In this document: positions 17,900 to 28,960 of the stretch, piece by piece
Numbering within the stretch: position 1 is the stretch's first letter
Layout: every line of letters begins with the position of its first letter
Assembly: GCA_027922465.2 (NCBI GenBank)
Contig: BQMF02000045.1
Coordinates: 1,240,001 to 1,304,000 of the forward strand
Direction of reading: 5' to 3'
Length of the DNA stretch: 64,000 bases
DNA from: Turritopsis dohrnii
Taxonomy: Eukaryota; Cnidaria; Hydrozoa; Anthoathecata; Oceaniidae
Position numbers and translations under genes: made by a program
Notes under the pieces: generated by a model
What the model was told of the DNA's origin: nothing
The model's input: the letters and a program-made list of their open reading frames with translations, nothing else
Databases searched by the model: none

Positions 17900-20549
17900 C
17901 CCAGCCGGCACAAGACGTCTTTTAGACGTCTAAATCCAATCTAAGTTACGTCTTTAGAAAGACGTCTAGCTAAAACGTCTTTTAGACGTCTTTAAGATAT
18001 CTTGAAAAATCTAAGTCGTCTAAAAGACGTCTAAAAATCGTCTTTAAAAGTACGTATTTATTTGGCACTTTCAAGACGTCTTTTAAACGCCTTTAAAAAG
18101 ACATCTTTTTCAAGACATATTAAAGACGTCTTAATTATGTCTTTTTTTATTCTTTCCGTTTTATTAACGATTGGAACGTTAGTGAGAATCGTTATTAAAA
18201 TACCCTTCGTTTTATGGGTGTCCCCAGAAACGGGAAAGTCACGCATGCGTATCGAGCTAATAATTTGCTGACGTTGCTTTTTCCCGTTTCAAAACATGGG
18301 GGCACGGTTGTTGTTGTACTAGAACTTTTTCGTTTATTATTATTGCTTAGACATATTTCATATTAGCTTTTGTGAAATTTTAGTGAAAGGAGTAATGTGG
18401 ATAAAAATGATGTGGATTTAGAAGCACAGCTTGAAATCTTAAATTTTGTAAACCGTTTTTTGTACATATGTTTTTTAGCTAGCTAAATCTTTCATTCAAA
18501 AATGCACTGATTTTTAACGGATTAACTGAAAAAATCCTTTTTTTCAGAAATAGATTTCTGTGTAAGCATAGAATACCCTGTGCAAACTGAAAAACAATCC
18601 TAGTCATAAACAAACATAAACATATTCATTTGACACAATCATTTATACTATACAGGAGTATTCTTTCAAGGTCATACCATATATATATAAATTCATTAAA
18701 CAGGTTTGTTTTCTAGTCCAATATATACAACTGAAAAATATTTTTTCTGGTAAGATAATATAGTGAGATTAATAAGAAGAAATACTGTCAGTGTTCCTAA
18801 TTCTCAACAGTCTTTCTAATTTCGAATGCAAAAAATAAACAAAGTTTCTTGATGTGAAAAATACACATCCATACTTTCCAAATGCGCGATGTATATAACT
18901 AAATTAAGTGAATGTTTTATGAAACAGAGAAAAAGAGAGCTACCAGAAATGCGTTAAAATAGACCATGAAGAATCATGCACATCAAAATAGCCTACTTAT
19001 TTCATTACATCATTTTTTAAAAATGTCCACTGTGAATTGACTTTTATCAAAAATATTTACAGTGATATCATGATATTTTACGTAAGAGACTAAGTTTAAA
19101 TTCAGTTTCTATTTGAAAAACAACTTATATTTTTCTCTTTTCTCTAATATTGTGACTGTTTCTGGTTTGGTTGTGCTGAATGTATGGCTAATACCTTTTC
19201 AGTTTCCACTGATCTCCGCCGATGGCCTTGTTTTGACTTCCCCTCCTATTTTAACGCGACTACTTTATTTAAAAGCTCCGAGATGGAGAAACAGCGCAGA
19301 TTAAATGAACTTCGTCATTGAAAAGAAATATTCAGAAGGATCATTATACGTGTGTTTACACTACCTGTTTATTTTCATTTTTCATTTCATTACTTTATGT
19401 TTTGGCTTTTTCTGGGTCTGGAAACTTAAGATACGAAATCTTTTCCCCTTTTCGTTTGGTTCTGTGTTGCTTATTGTTGTATCCAAAAGCTTGGCAATAA
19501 GCCATTGTAGATAACAACTAAACCAAAGATATCAGAAATACGTCCGAAACAACATGAAGCAACAAAACAAGAATATTATATAACCACTTTGACTGAACAC
19601 ATGTCTCTGTTGTGCTTTCGAAAAGAGTAGTCAGGTTGTGACGTCACTTTTAAGCAAACCTGAAAACTTTCAAAACCTTGTACCTTCTTCGATATTCATC
19701 CAAATGAGCTCAAATTTTTACAAGATGTTTTATTTAATCAATATTTTCGATTTTCTTTGTTTATTTGGATCTATGTTTTTGAAACCGGTCCACAATAAGG
19801 ATATATATTTTTTGCCTTTTTCCAAAAGTATCCATTTATTTTGATTCTATCTATTGCCTTCTATGTTAATTTACCTGTAATTGACAAAGTGAACTCAAAT
19901 CATTTTGTATCCAAGCTAATGAATTTAAATACTACAGCAAGACTGTAAGCTTTCTTTTGTTTCACTTTGAAACTGTTCTTTTAAGATGAAAAAGTTTTGA
20001 AAAGTTTTTTTGTGCCTTAGCACCTGTGAGTGCAGCATTTCCATAAAGGCATCTTTAGGATTTATGGCGTTACAATCGTGTTAGTGCCATAAGGCTCTTG
20101 TTCGATTTTCGAATGTTTGATATTCGATTTCATGACGGGGTGAAACATTTAAGCTAAGGCTAGAGCTTTTTTTCATGCGCATGCAATGCAACATTGCTGC
20201 ATTGCATGCGCATGAAAAATGTTGCACGTGTCCCATATCATTTTTTATTTTTCCGTGGGACAAAAATTACGCAATGGAGCAAAAATTTTGTCCCCGGAGC
20301 AATGGAGCAAAATAGATCTGAATCTATTTTGCTCCATTGCGCCCGGGACAAAATTCGACAATATTTTTGTTGTGGGACATTTTTTCATAGTGGCCCATGC
20401 TTTAGATAATGTTGCGGGACAAAATTTTTATTGTGCCGTCATTTTACATTCGATTTGAAGTTCGATCGAATGCTCTTGAAGTTCCATTGCAGTTAAGAGA
20501 GTAAACAAATCACTTTCTTGTTAAGAAGACAAGCTTGCGCAAAGAAAAG

Positions 20550-21671
20550 ATGTCTGAAAAGAAGTGACTCAACGACAAAGAAAAAATTACATTAATCGAA
20601 TTTTATAAAAACAATTCTGTTTTGTGGGACAGTGATAACGTTTATCACAAAAATGATAAAGCAAAAGAGCCCATAAAGTTGAAGTTACAAGAACTTTTCC
20701 ACCACACGTACACCGTTGAAGCTTTAGAAAAATCATTTCATTCATTACGATCTTCTATGCTGAGAGAAGTTAAGAGAAATGAGGGATCTGATGTACCGTC
20801 TTCAAAATGTAAGTTCTACTCGCACATGGAATTCATCAAAGGTGAATTAACTAAAGAGTAAAAGAAAACCCCCGAGTTTTCCTTCGAGGACATTGAAGAT
20901 ATCATTGATTATTACCGCGAGAACCCCTCTCTGTGGAATTTCAATTCTCATGATTATAGAGATCGTACTTTACGAGAGGCTCTGATGGAGAAACTGGGTG
21001 AGCATTTTTCCGGAAAATTTACCGTTCCTGAGCTGAAGACATGCTGGCATGATATCCTCACCAAATACAAAAGAGAAAAACAACGAGAAGAAGGTTCAAG
21101 AGCTTCCGGATCAGGAACATCAGAGCTGTATTTTTCAACTTGGGAACATTACAATCAAATGGAATTCACAGATATTACAGCTGGAATGGATGAAGCAACC
21201 AGCACGCTAGGAGAAGAAGTCTCAAATCAGCCGCCCCAAAAGAAAAAAAAAGAACCAAAGGTTTCTTAGGAACAAAAAGCTAAAACAGAATTGTGGAAAA
21301 CCCTTGCCACATCGATTACTCAAAAAAGTACAAGCAATGAAATTCCAAGCCAAGATTCGTCAAACCAGATGACACCTCTTGAAAAGCGAGCCCACTTATT
21401 TGGTAAAATGGTAGCTGATAGTTTGATGCAGTGTGATCAAAAAGATTGGCCACTTTTAAAGAAAAAGTTTAAGGACCTTTTTTATGATTATGAAGTGCAT
21501 AAGCAGGAATCAGCATTTTCGCATGCTCCTTCTTTTGGTTATCAAATGGGAACTCGTCAACAAGCACCAAGTAGTAACACATACACTGGCATGTTGCAAA
21601 GCCCATCTTCAACAGTATACACAAGCCAACAATTTTCACCTTCAAGTTCGAACTATTCAAACGAATATTGA
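20550..21671 (+). pseudogene. Harbinger accessory protein with two MADF domains, three in-frame stops
   Basis: A single frame from the ATG at 20550 to the stop at 21671 (374 codons) is interrupted only by TGA at 20565-20567, TAA at 20859-20861 and TAG at 21267-21269; no frameshift is needed. The first MADF/Myb-like domain spans about codons 12-100 (LIEFYKNNSVLWDS... with conserved LWD). The second is at about 112-200 (IIDYYRENPSLWNFNS... with LW and YKREK). A basic tract PPQKKKKEPK may be a nuclear signal, and the C-terminus is Ser/Tyr/Gln-rich. PIF/Harbinger elements usually encode such a DNA-binding partner that brings the transposase to the nucleus and to the element ends. As it stands no full-length product can be made. 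Confidence 0.8.
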
Positions 21672-22004
21672 GTGTTCATACTATATTACCGTAAAAGGAC
21701 TTTACAATGTTCTGAAAAAGACAAAAGACGTTGTCAGATAAGTTCAGAAAAGTTGCCTTAACATGTTTATCAAATACTTTTAATATTTTTCTTCAGACCA
21801 TAGCTCCAAGGTAATATGCTGACTTCAAACAAGTGAATTAAGAACTGAAAAACCGAAAAGATCACCAACTTATTTTGAGTCAGCATAGAATCATTTAACA
21901 ATGTCCATCATCAACGAAAATTTGCGCAAATAACATAAAATTGCAAAGTTGTCCACTATTTCTTCCCTTAAATGTCCTTTGTATTTTGTAAATCATTTTC
22001 CTGT

Positions 22005-23270
22005 TCAAATGTCAACTCGTGCGCTGCGCCATTGCCATGTGACTGCCCCTTCCATATTGAAATACTCAGTAAATTCCTCTCGAATAGCCTTCGCTTGATT
22101 GCTTGATCGATTGCCAAAAATATCATTTGCAATTGGAAACCAGGTATCACTTGTAGTATCGCTCCTCCAAGCTCCTTCTGTGATTTCTCCTCTATCACTT
22201 TCTTGATCAACAAGACCTGGAGGCAAATCAACTTTTCCCACGGAGCTGTTACTCCTTTGCCAGTTATGCAAAGCAATAGCTGCCATTGTTATATTGGTCA
22301 CCTTTTCTGGTTCGAGTGCTATTGGACGTCGAAATACACGCCATCTGTTGGCCAGTATACCAAAACCATTTTCGGATATCCTTCGCATTCTTGACAGGCG
22401 ATAGTTGAAAATGCGTTTTTCTAAAGTTAAACCTTTTTGTGGATATGGTTTCATCAAATATCTTTTAAGCGGAAATGCATCGTCACCAGTTATAACAAAC
22501 GGAACATCATTAGCACGTCCTGGAAGGTTTTGTAGAAATGGCATGTTCAATGTTCCATTTTCCAAGGCTTTCTTTAGCTTACACTGGTCCCATATTCCTC
22601 CATCTGAGTTCCTGCCGTTTACACCTGCTTCAGCATACAAAAATTCATATTCTGGGCCAATTAAAGCCATTAAAACAACGCTGTCGCTCCCTTTATAATT
22701 TCTATGACGTGAACCCGAATTATGAGGTTGTTGAATTACGATGTGTTTTCCGTCAAGTGCACCGCATCCATTTGGAAAATTCCAACGCTCGTTAAATTTG
22801 TGAGATATTTCAATCCACTGAGTCTCAGTTTTTGGTGTCTGTAGGTACTTGAGGCCAAGTTTTTTGATAATGATATCGCATACTTCTGCAACTGCCTCTG
22901 ATATCCGTTTTCGTGATATTCTGAATTGAAATTCCAGCGATCGCAACGTTTCATCCGTGGCTAGGTATCTCAATGTAAGACAAATTAACTCCGGAGGAGA
23001 TACAGATTTTCTCATAAGAGTGTCCTCTTTTTGTAGATCTTCCGAAAGAAGGTCGACTAAAAACATAAACTGCGTGTTGTTCATACGGATAAAATCTCTG
23101 CATTTATTTGGATCGTATCTTACTTCTTGAAAAATTGTGTGATACAATCCAAGATCTTCTCGTTTTAACAGCCATGGCTTAACTCAACATTGTCTCTCTG
23201 TTGACTTTTTTACATTTTCATCTTCCTCTAAAAGAAGCAGAGCTAACACCATTTCTTCGTACGCGGCCAT
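22005..23270 (-). pseudogene. PIF/Harbinger DDE transposase (HARBI1-like), one nonsense codon
   Basis: The frame from the ATG at 23270 to 22005 (422 codons) is broken only by a TGA at 23186-23184 (codon 29), where relatives normally have Trp before the V-x-P-W-L motif, so TGG to TGA is likely. Downstream, about 390 codons are intact. They carry the helix-turn-helix region (ISRKRISEAVAEVCDIIIKK) and the catalytic acids in GALDGKHI, VITGDDAFPL and the RRISENGFG motif. This is the DDE nuclease that cuts and inserts the transposon. The open part has no ATG close to its start, so translation would need a non-AUG or internal start. The partner gene at 20550-21671 points toward it. Confidence 0.88.
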
Positions 23271-23623
23271 CTTCTCATTCAAAACCACGTTCGATTCTAT
23301 CTATATATCGAATGTTCTTTGCAACAATTTACTACCGGCGACACTAACAAGAGTTTCATGCGCATGCTATGGGATATGTTGCATTGCATGCGCATGAACA
23401 AAAGCTCTAGTGGCGCCTTAGCTTAATCTATTTATGTTGTTATGTTTAGTCAAACTACGAGGACAAATGAATTAATGTCATTATAAAAGGTTTCATATGA
23501 TCATATTTGATGCTTAGTTTTTTAAAAGCTGGTTGATTTTCGATATTTATGATATAGTGCTACCTATTTACCACCCCGTGATTATCGTATCTGAACCAAA
23601 TTAATTCTTAAGCAGTTTCAAAA

Positions 23624-24083
23624 ATGTTCCTTCGAAAAGTTCTTGGTCGTGCTTTTTACAAAAATATGTAAGTAAATCTTTTAATCTTCAACTCCCAATA
23701 TTAATGAAATTTCTTAAAATCTTTGGTTGTTTTGCGAAGGTAATAACATGTATATTCAGCGATTTTGTTGATTTGCTCTAGTTTTAATGTTAAATGAAGG
23801 GTGTATTCTTTATGTTTACAGATTCACATACGTGATCATTTGGATTTTCAAACCTTTGATTTGGATTTTCGTAAGTACTTTTTGTTCTCTTTCGATGCTT
23901 TGTTTTGGATGTTAGAGAAAAAAAGTCTCTTGCAAAACGTGTAAATGTATTGGTTTAGTAAATGTTATTTTATACAGAAGCCTTCCCTACATTATTTTTG
24001 TATTTCTTTATTCATTCCAGGGTGATGAGATAATGGAAGAAATAATAAGAGATACGATTCTAAATGCAAGTGCACGAAAATGA
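23624..24083 (+). CDS. candidate three-exon membrane microprotein (51 aa)
   Basis: Three short exons fit together in frame with consensus splice sites. Exon 1 is 23624-23667 (ATG, then donor GTAAGT). Exon 2 is 23822-23870 (acceptor TTTACAG, donor GTAAGT). Exon 3 is 24021-24083 (acceptor TTCCAG, ends TGA). Intron phases are 2 and 0. The predicted product begins with a basic MFLRKVLGRAFYKN, followed by a hydrophobic segment of about 17 residues rich in Ile, Phe and Trp, then an acidic-to-polar tail GDEIMEEIIRDTILNASARK. That is the layout of a single-pass membrane microprotein. It lies between the Harbinger copy and the right end of the 17900-24539 element, so it may belong to that element or be host sequence trapped in it. 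No homologue is known to me. Four consensus sites in a row make chance less likely but do not exclude it. Confidence 0.4.
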
Positions 24084-25755
24084 AGATGCTTTGCTAGCAT
24101 ACCATTAACTAGAGTCTCCTCCAAGTTATGATGAGTTATATCCATAGGGTTTTTCAAACGTTATGTATTTTAGCAAGAAACTTAACTATACTTTAAGTCT
24201 TTTTTTGTGCATATATTTTCTTTTGTTGTTTTGTTGTATTACGTATGAAAAAGTACTGATTCATTCGAAAGAATATAAACATTTTAATTCAACTTAGATG
24301 TTTTATTTTCTCTTTAAAGTTATAAAAGACGTCTAGAAAAGGTCTATTTTGTCAGCTTTCAAGACATCCTTCCTAGGACGTCTTTAAGACGCATTCTTAA
24401 GACGTCTTTTAGATATCTTGACAAGACGTCTAATAGACATCTTAGATTAGACGTCTTAAAAGCGGACAAAATAGACGTTTTTTAGACGTCTTTTAGACGG
24501 CAAATGCGACGTCTTTTAGACGTCTTTGTGCCGGCTGGGTTTATGAATCAACATGCAGCTGCCTCGATTTTCGACAGTCTCTGCGTGTTATTTAATGACA
24601 CACAAGTATCAAATATACTATTCGAGAAAATTGTTTCATGGAAAGATATTGGTTTAATAAGAAGTTTCTTATAATTTTTTTGGCGACGAAAAAATCCGAT
24701 ACTGACACATTCTAGTAAGAAGCCTCTAGTTTCATGTAAACTGGTTTCTTATAAAGGAAATAAGTGTAACATGGTAATCTTTTTCTTGAAAGAAATCAAT
24801 TACCACCGCTGTATGGCCTTTGACAGCTGACTCATTTTAATTGATCTATCTCCATGATCTTCCCCTGCTCCTCTATCTTTAGATGTGCCTCTTTATTACA
24901 GTTGTTTTTATTCAAGTAAATTGGTTTAAAGATATGATGAGTTGGATGATAAACTGACAATACTTTAATCGAATGAAGCATTTCATGAAGATTTACTGAA
25001 AATTCTGAGGAATATAACAGAAGTTTGACTTGCTTACAAAATATCGGCTTTCATATATGACAAGTATTGTAACAGGTAATCCAAAAAGTTCCTCAATATT
25101 TTCATCATCTGTAGTTTCTCTTTCGCAATTTGCTTTCTATGATTAAAGTATGGAAGTTTATTGCTTAAGGTAATCTTAGTGACTGAATATGAGCTTTGTA
25201 AGCTCTTCATATCCCCATGTAACTGCCTTACGACTTTGACTTGTTATTCAGAAAACAACAATATCATCACATGACCCTGCTGTTTTTCGTTATTAGCTGT
25301 GGATATATTAGTTAAATGTACGTAAGCACCAGTTAATGGAAAGAACAATATTTTATAAAGTGTTATTTATGCAAAATTATGTATACATGAATATAAATAA
25401 CCTGTGGTTTTAACATCTGCTAGAAAACTTTCCTTACCATAAAACATTTTGAGAACAATTCAAGAGAACTGCTATTAAATTCCTTCAATTTCTTTTTCAA
25501 AACCAAGGAAACCCATTCTGCTTGTTTCGGGGTGTCTTGTTATTATTTGAGTTGTGAGAATGTTTTTACAATCAAAACAGGCTGCACATACCTGTCAGTA
25601 AAATGTTTTCCACACTTTTAAAAAATAGCAGCATTGATTCTGCAAATTATAGAGAGATGACCATAAAAGGTCACTGGGTCGTTTGCAGCTTTTTCCCAAA
25701 TATTCAGCAAAGTTTTTGCAGGATATTTTCATGTAAGGCATCGGCCATGATGGAA

Positions 25756-25790
25756 TTTTTTTTTTTTTTTTTTTGGGGGGGGGGGGGGGG
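25756..25790. repeat. poly(T) joined to poly(G) tract
   Basis: Nineteen T (25756-25774) are followed directly by sixteen G (25775-25790). The length may be unreliable because homopolymers are prone to sequencing error. Confidence 0.85.
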
Positions 25791-26261
25791 TGGGTCATAA
25801 CAAATGTGGAAATGATAGGTTTTGCTGTGAAACTTTGGAAAGGATGTTTTGACAATTAAGTATGCTGCCACTTTCCCGTGAAAAACAAAGTTCTTTTCAG
25901 AAAATAGCAAAACTTTGTCTTAACCATAATCCTTGGGCAACTACACTTCAGTTGCATTACATTAAAAAACTTTGGAGTTGGTGTCAAGATTATTACAGCT
26001 ACCCTTGTTGTATTGTTTAGAGATTTATCTGACGCCTGCGCGCTTTTGAAAATTTTCAAATGTCGTCCTTTCACTGTAGAGTGAACGAACATGAAATGGA
26101 TTTAAAAGAAGGATATACGTATCCAAAACTGGAGATGAATAAGAAAGTCTCTAGCAGAAACTTATAATTATCTTGAAGTGATTCTGCTGCATTATGATCA
26201 TTCTTTTTATAAAGGGCCGCTCTCAATGTTTTGTAAAGAGACTTTGAATACCGTATTTACT

Positions 26262-26360
26262 CTAGCAAACGCTGCCCTCTGATAAACGCCGCCCTCTATT
26301 AAACGCCACACTTATAACCAAAGAGTTGTAATAAAACTTCTAATAAAACGCCGAATATTT
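26262..26360. repeat. degenerate AAACGCCGCCCTC repeats
   Basis: Units resembling CTAGCAAACGCTGCCCTC, GATAAACGCCGCCCTC and ATTAAACGCCACAC follow one another, preceded by CCGTATTTACTC. The pattern resembles terminal sequence of a dispersed DNA transposon common in invertebrate genomes; this is from memory and unverified. Confidence 0.4.
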
Positions 26361-28136
26361 AAAAGCGATGTTTAGTAGAAAGCAGGTTTAACAAGAAATA
26401 GTTTAAAAATTTTAGCAACTTAACTTGCTTAACTTAAATTGACTTTTAAGAATTTAATGAATCTAATCGTTGAGTTTTTCTTCAATATCTTTTCGAAGAA
26501 CAAATATTTTATCAAACATTTTATAACAATGGATAGGGCATAAGAAGCTCTTTCTTGTGATATAAAATTCACAATACTTTATCAGACATGTAATGAAATA
26601 TATGCCTTGAAAGTTGGTAGATAAGACATTTTGATACACTCCGTATATATTGAACATGTAAATCACATGATTTCCATAAATAATTACTGTAATATCTGAA
26701 AGGATCAATGTGTATAAACTTAATGTTATCCCAAAATAAAAGACGTTATCTGCCATGATTCAGATGTAATATCTACAGGAAAATATTGTGTACTGCAATG
26801 TTAACTATGCTTTCACAATGTTCTAGGGTTATACATAATATTTGAATTTCTTACAGCAAACAGGTCATCAAGATCAAGTCAGATCAAGAATGTTTGTGAA
26901 AAAACAGTATGTACTTGCCACATTTTGAATCAAAATGAAACAAATTTTCAATTCTGAATGTTTATTGTTTACTTCATACATACCGATGTATGAAGTATTT
27001 TGCAAGACCGAATCTGTTTTCCTTTTTATGCTTATGATTTAAGATGCCTGTTAGGAAGATTGATATATCGAATTTTGAAATTCAGAATGTTTTGATTTTA
27101 TGAGTTACAAGCAAATTTCATTTTCAATCTTGCCTTTTCCATACTTCAGCTGATTTCGCAGAAATCGTTCTGCCTGTAAGGTCATTCTGTTTGATGTTTT
27201 CCATTAGCAAAAGCACATAGAATATGAGACATGTGCCATAATTCATAGTTGACCTTTTTCTTTTTACTATCGCGTGTATTCCTTCACCGAGCCTTTATTG
27301 CCGAGAAAGACATTATTCAGATTTTGTAACTGTAAGGTAACTTTTTATCTTCCCCCTAAAAGAAAGTTTCTCAGGCTTTTCAACGTGTCATGACCGACCT
27401 TTCCCAGAGTATGTTTTTCATTGTAAGTTTTTTAGTATTCCTATCAATATCATGTACCTGAAAACTTAGTGAGTAGACTCCCTAAGACATAATTCTCCAG
27501 TAATTCAGAAAACTTACAGGTAATTAACGTAATTAAGTCTTATTTTCCGGTACGGTTTCCTTGTTAATTTACGACCTTCGTATGTACTGCTTTCCTCCAT
27601 CTTCCCTGGTAGCTAATTTAAAAAATTTAATTTCCTTAATTTATTAAGACTCAATGTCACATCAGTTTTAATATTGAACATAAATCATGATAAAGAGACC
27701 TTGAGAATTGCTAAGTTAATTTCAATGAATAAACAACAGAACATGCTACAGATTACTGAAAGACCATGTCCCGCTTCTTGAACTTACAAATGTTCAAGGG
27801 AGTCATTGAAAAGCAGTAACTATTATGTCAAAGAAATCAAAGGAATCCTAACTTCCTGAAATGCTCTAAGTTGCCGGCATTTTTGCAACTAGGGGATTCC
27901 TCAATTTCCATTACATGGGAAGCTTGACATGGTAACAACCGGAAAAGTGCTTAAAACATGACAATAATAAGTCCCTAAAGTAAATTTTTTCCATCATAAC
28001 AAAACACATATTAATATACTATTACAATAACACATTTTAATATACCATTACAATAATTTGATTTTCCGAAAAAAATAATTTTCTTAAACTGCTAATAATG
28101 AAAATTTGCTTCAATTTCAATTGTTTTTCCATCATA

Positions 28137-28960
28137 TTACCGCACATATTTACCACCATCAATCATATCGTCGGTAACTGTAATAAAATATCGTTCAGCT
28201 GGTGACTGTTTATCGAAAGCTACAATCCAATCGGCATAATCAGAAGACAAAATCAACAGCTTTAGAAGGCAGAAGGTATTGTTGTCGACAGATGATGCAT
28301 CTTTTTCAAACAACTGTGTAATAAATCACCGCAATTGTACATTTATGAAGATTATTTTCGAATTGTTGACATGAATAAAAGGTTTTTGTGTGTCGAGTTT
28401 AACTTTGTTTTAAATCTGTTAAAACAGTTTAAGATTCCTGTGATTCGTTTGCATATTGCGACTTTTTCCAATTCAACATCTTTAACAAGGTAACTCTTGC
28501 ACAAGCTAACTCGTGAACAAGTTGCTGCAAGTTCTTCCATTTTGTGTTAACGACCTTTGGCCAAATTGCGTTTACTGATCAGTTTCAACTTTGAATGGTG
28601 TATTTGGTTTTGTTGTGTCTTACAGCTTATTTGTTGGTTGGGTTGAGACGCACATCTAAATTTTGCATCCCAAAACCACTGTCAATATTTTCTAGTTTAC
28701 AATGAGCGTAGAGGCAAATTTGCTTTATGTAGTGATACGGCATTGTAAAGTACCAGGACCAACAACACTGTCGCATATGACACGAAACTGTTATCCAAGA
28801 AGGCCTTTTATCAACAATATTCTTCATAAGGCATTCGTAAGCATCGATTTCAAGTTTTTGATAAATATCTTTGTCTTCTGAACCAGTTATCGAAAATTTC
28901 AAGATCGCACGCCTTGGCGTAATCACAGTTGGGTGGTACCAGTTCTCATGGCTCTTTTAA
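28137..28960 (-). other. cluster of minus-strand ORFs, possible exons of an unrecognised gene
   Basis: Three stretches read more like protein than the surroundings. (1) 28627-28950, open for over 100 codons, including ILKFSITGSEDKDIYQKLEI and WITVSCHM. (2) 28352-28540, 62 codons from an ATG; a second frame is also open there. (3) 28137-28309, about 57 codons ending LSSDYADWIVAFDKQ...GGKYVR, preceded by an acceptor-like TTTATTACACAG. I could not join them with consistent splice sites and recognise no domain. They may be exons, remnants of a gene, or chance. Confidence 0.25.

Larger units (their letters stand above)
20153..23422. mobile_element. PIF/Harbinger transposon, 3.27 kb
   Basis: The termini are inverted: GCTAAGGCTAGAGC at the left; the right end reads inward as GCTAAGGCGCCACTAGAGC, so the left copy lacks 5 bp. 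Both are followed by CATGCGCATGCAATGCAACAT. TTAA flanks both ends, in keeping with the 3-bp TTA/TAA target typical of the superfamily. Inside are the two expected genes: a MADF-domain protein on the plus strand (20550-21671) and a Harbinger transposase on the minus strand (23270-22005). Both carry nonsense codons. The left end also has a long hairpin around 20176-20217. It sits inside the 17900-24539 element, so it inserted later. Confidence 0.88.
17900..24539. mobile_element. 6.6-kb foldback-type element with AGACGTCT-rich ends, hosting a Harbinger copy
   Basis: Left terminus CCCAGCCGGCACA at 17900 and right terminus TGTGCCGGCTGGG ending at 24539 are inverted. Both are followed inward by about 220 bp packed with the palindrome AGACGTCT and variants (to about 18140 on the left, from about 24325 on the right). 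Just outside, the left flank (TTTATGATTCGACAT) and right flank (TTTATGAATCAACAT) agree at 13 of 15 bases, which might be an old duplication. Without the nested Harbinger transposon (20153-23422) the element would be about 3.4 kb. No transposase of its own is recognised; one small spliced gene candidate (23624-24083) lies inside. The superfamily is not assigned. Confidence 0.65.
24540..28136. other. no gene recognised
   Basis: A/T-rich sequence with short chance ORFs. It contains a homopolymer junction (25756-25790) and a short array of AAACGCCGCCCTC-like units at about 26262-26360 that looks like the end of a dispersed DNA transposon. Confidence 0.5.

Noticed and set aside
21290..21671. Separate small gene starting at 21291
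   Set aside because: It is in the same frame as the two upstream segments and is the C-terminal part of one MADF gene interrupted by TAG.
22203..22795. Plus-strand ORFs across the Harbinger transposase
   Set aside because: Antisense of a clearly recognised transposase; no independent evidence.
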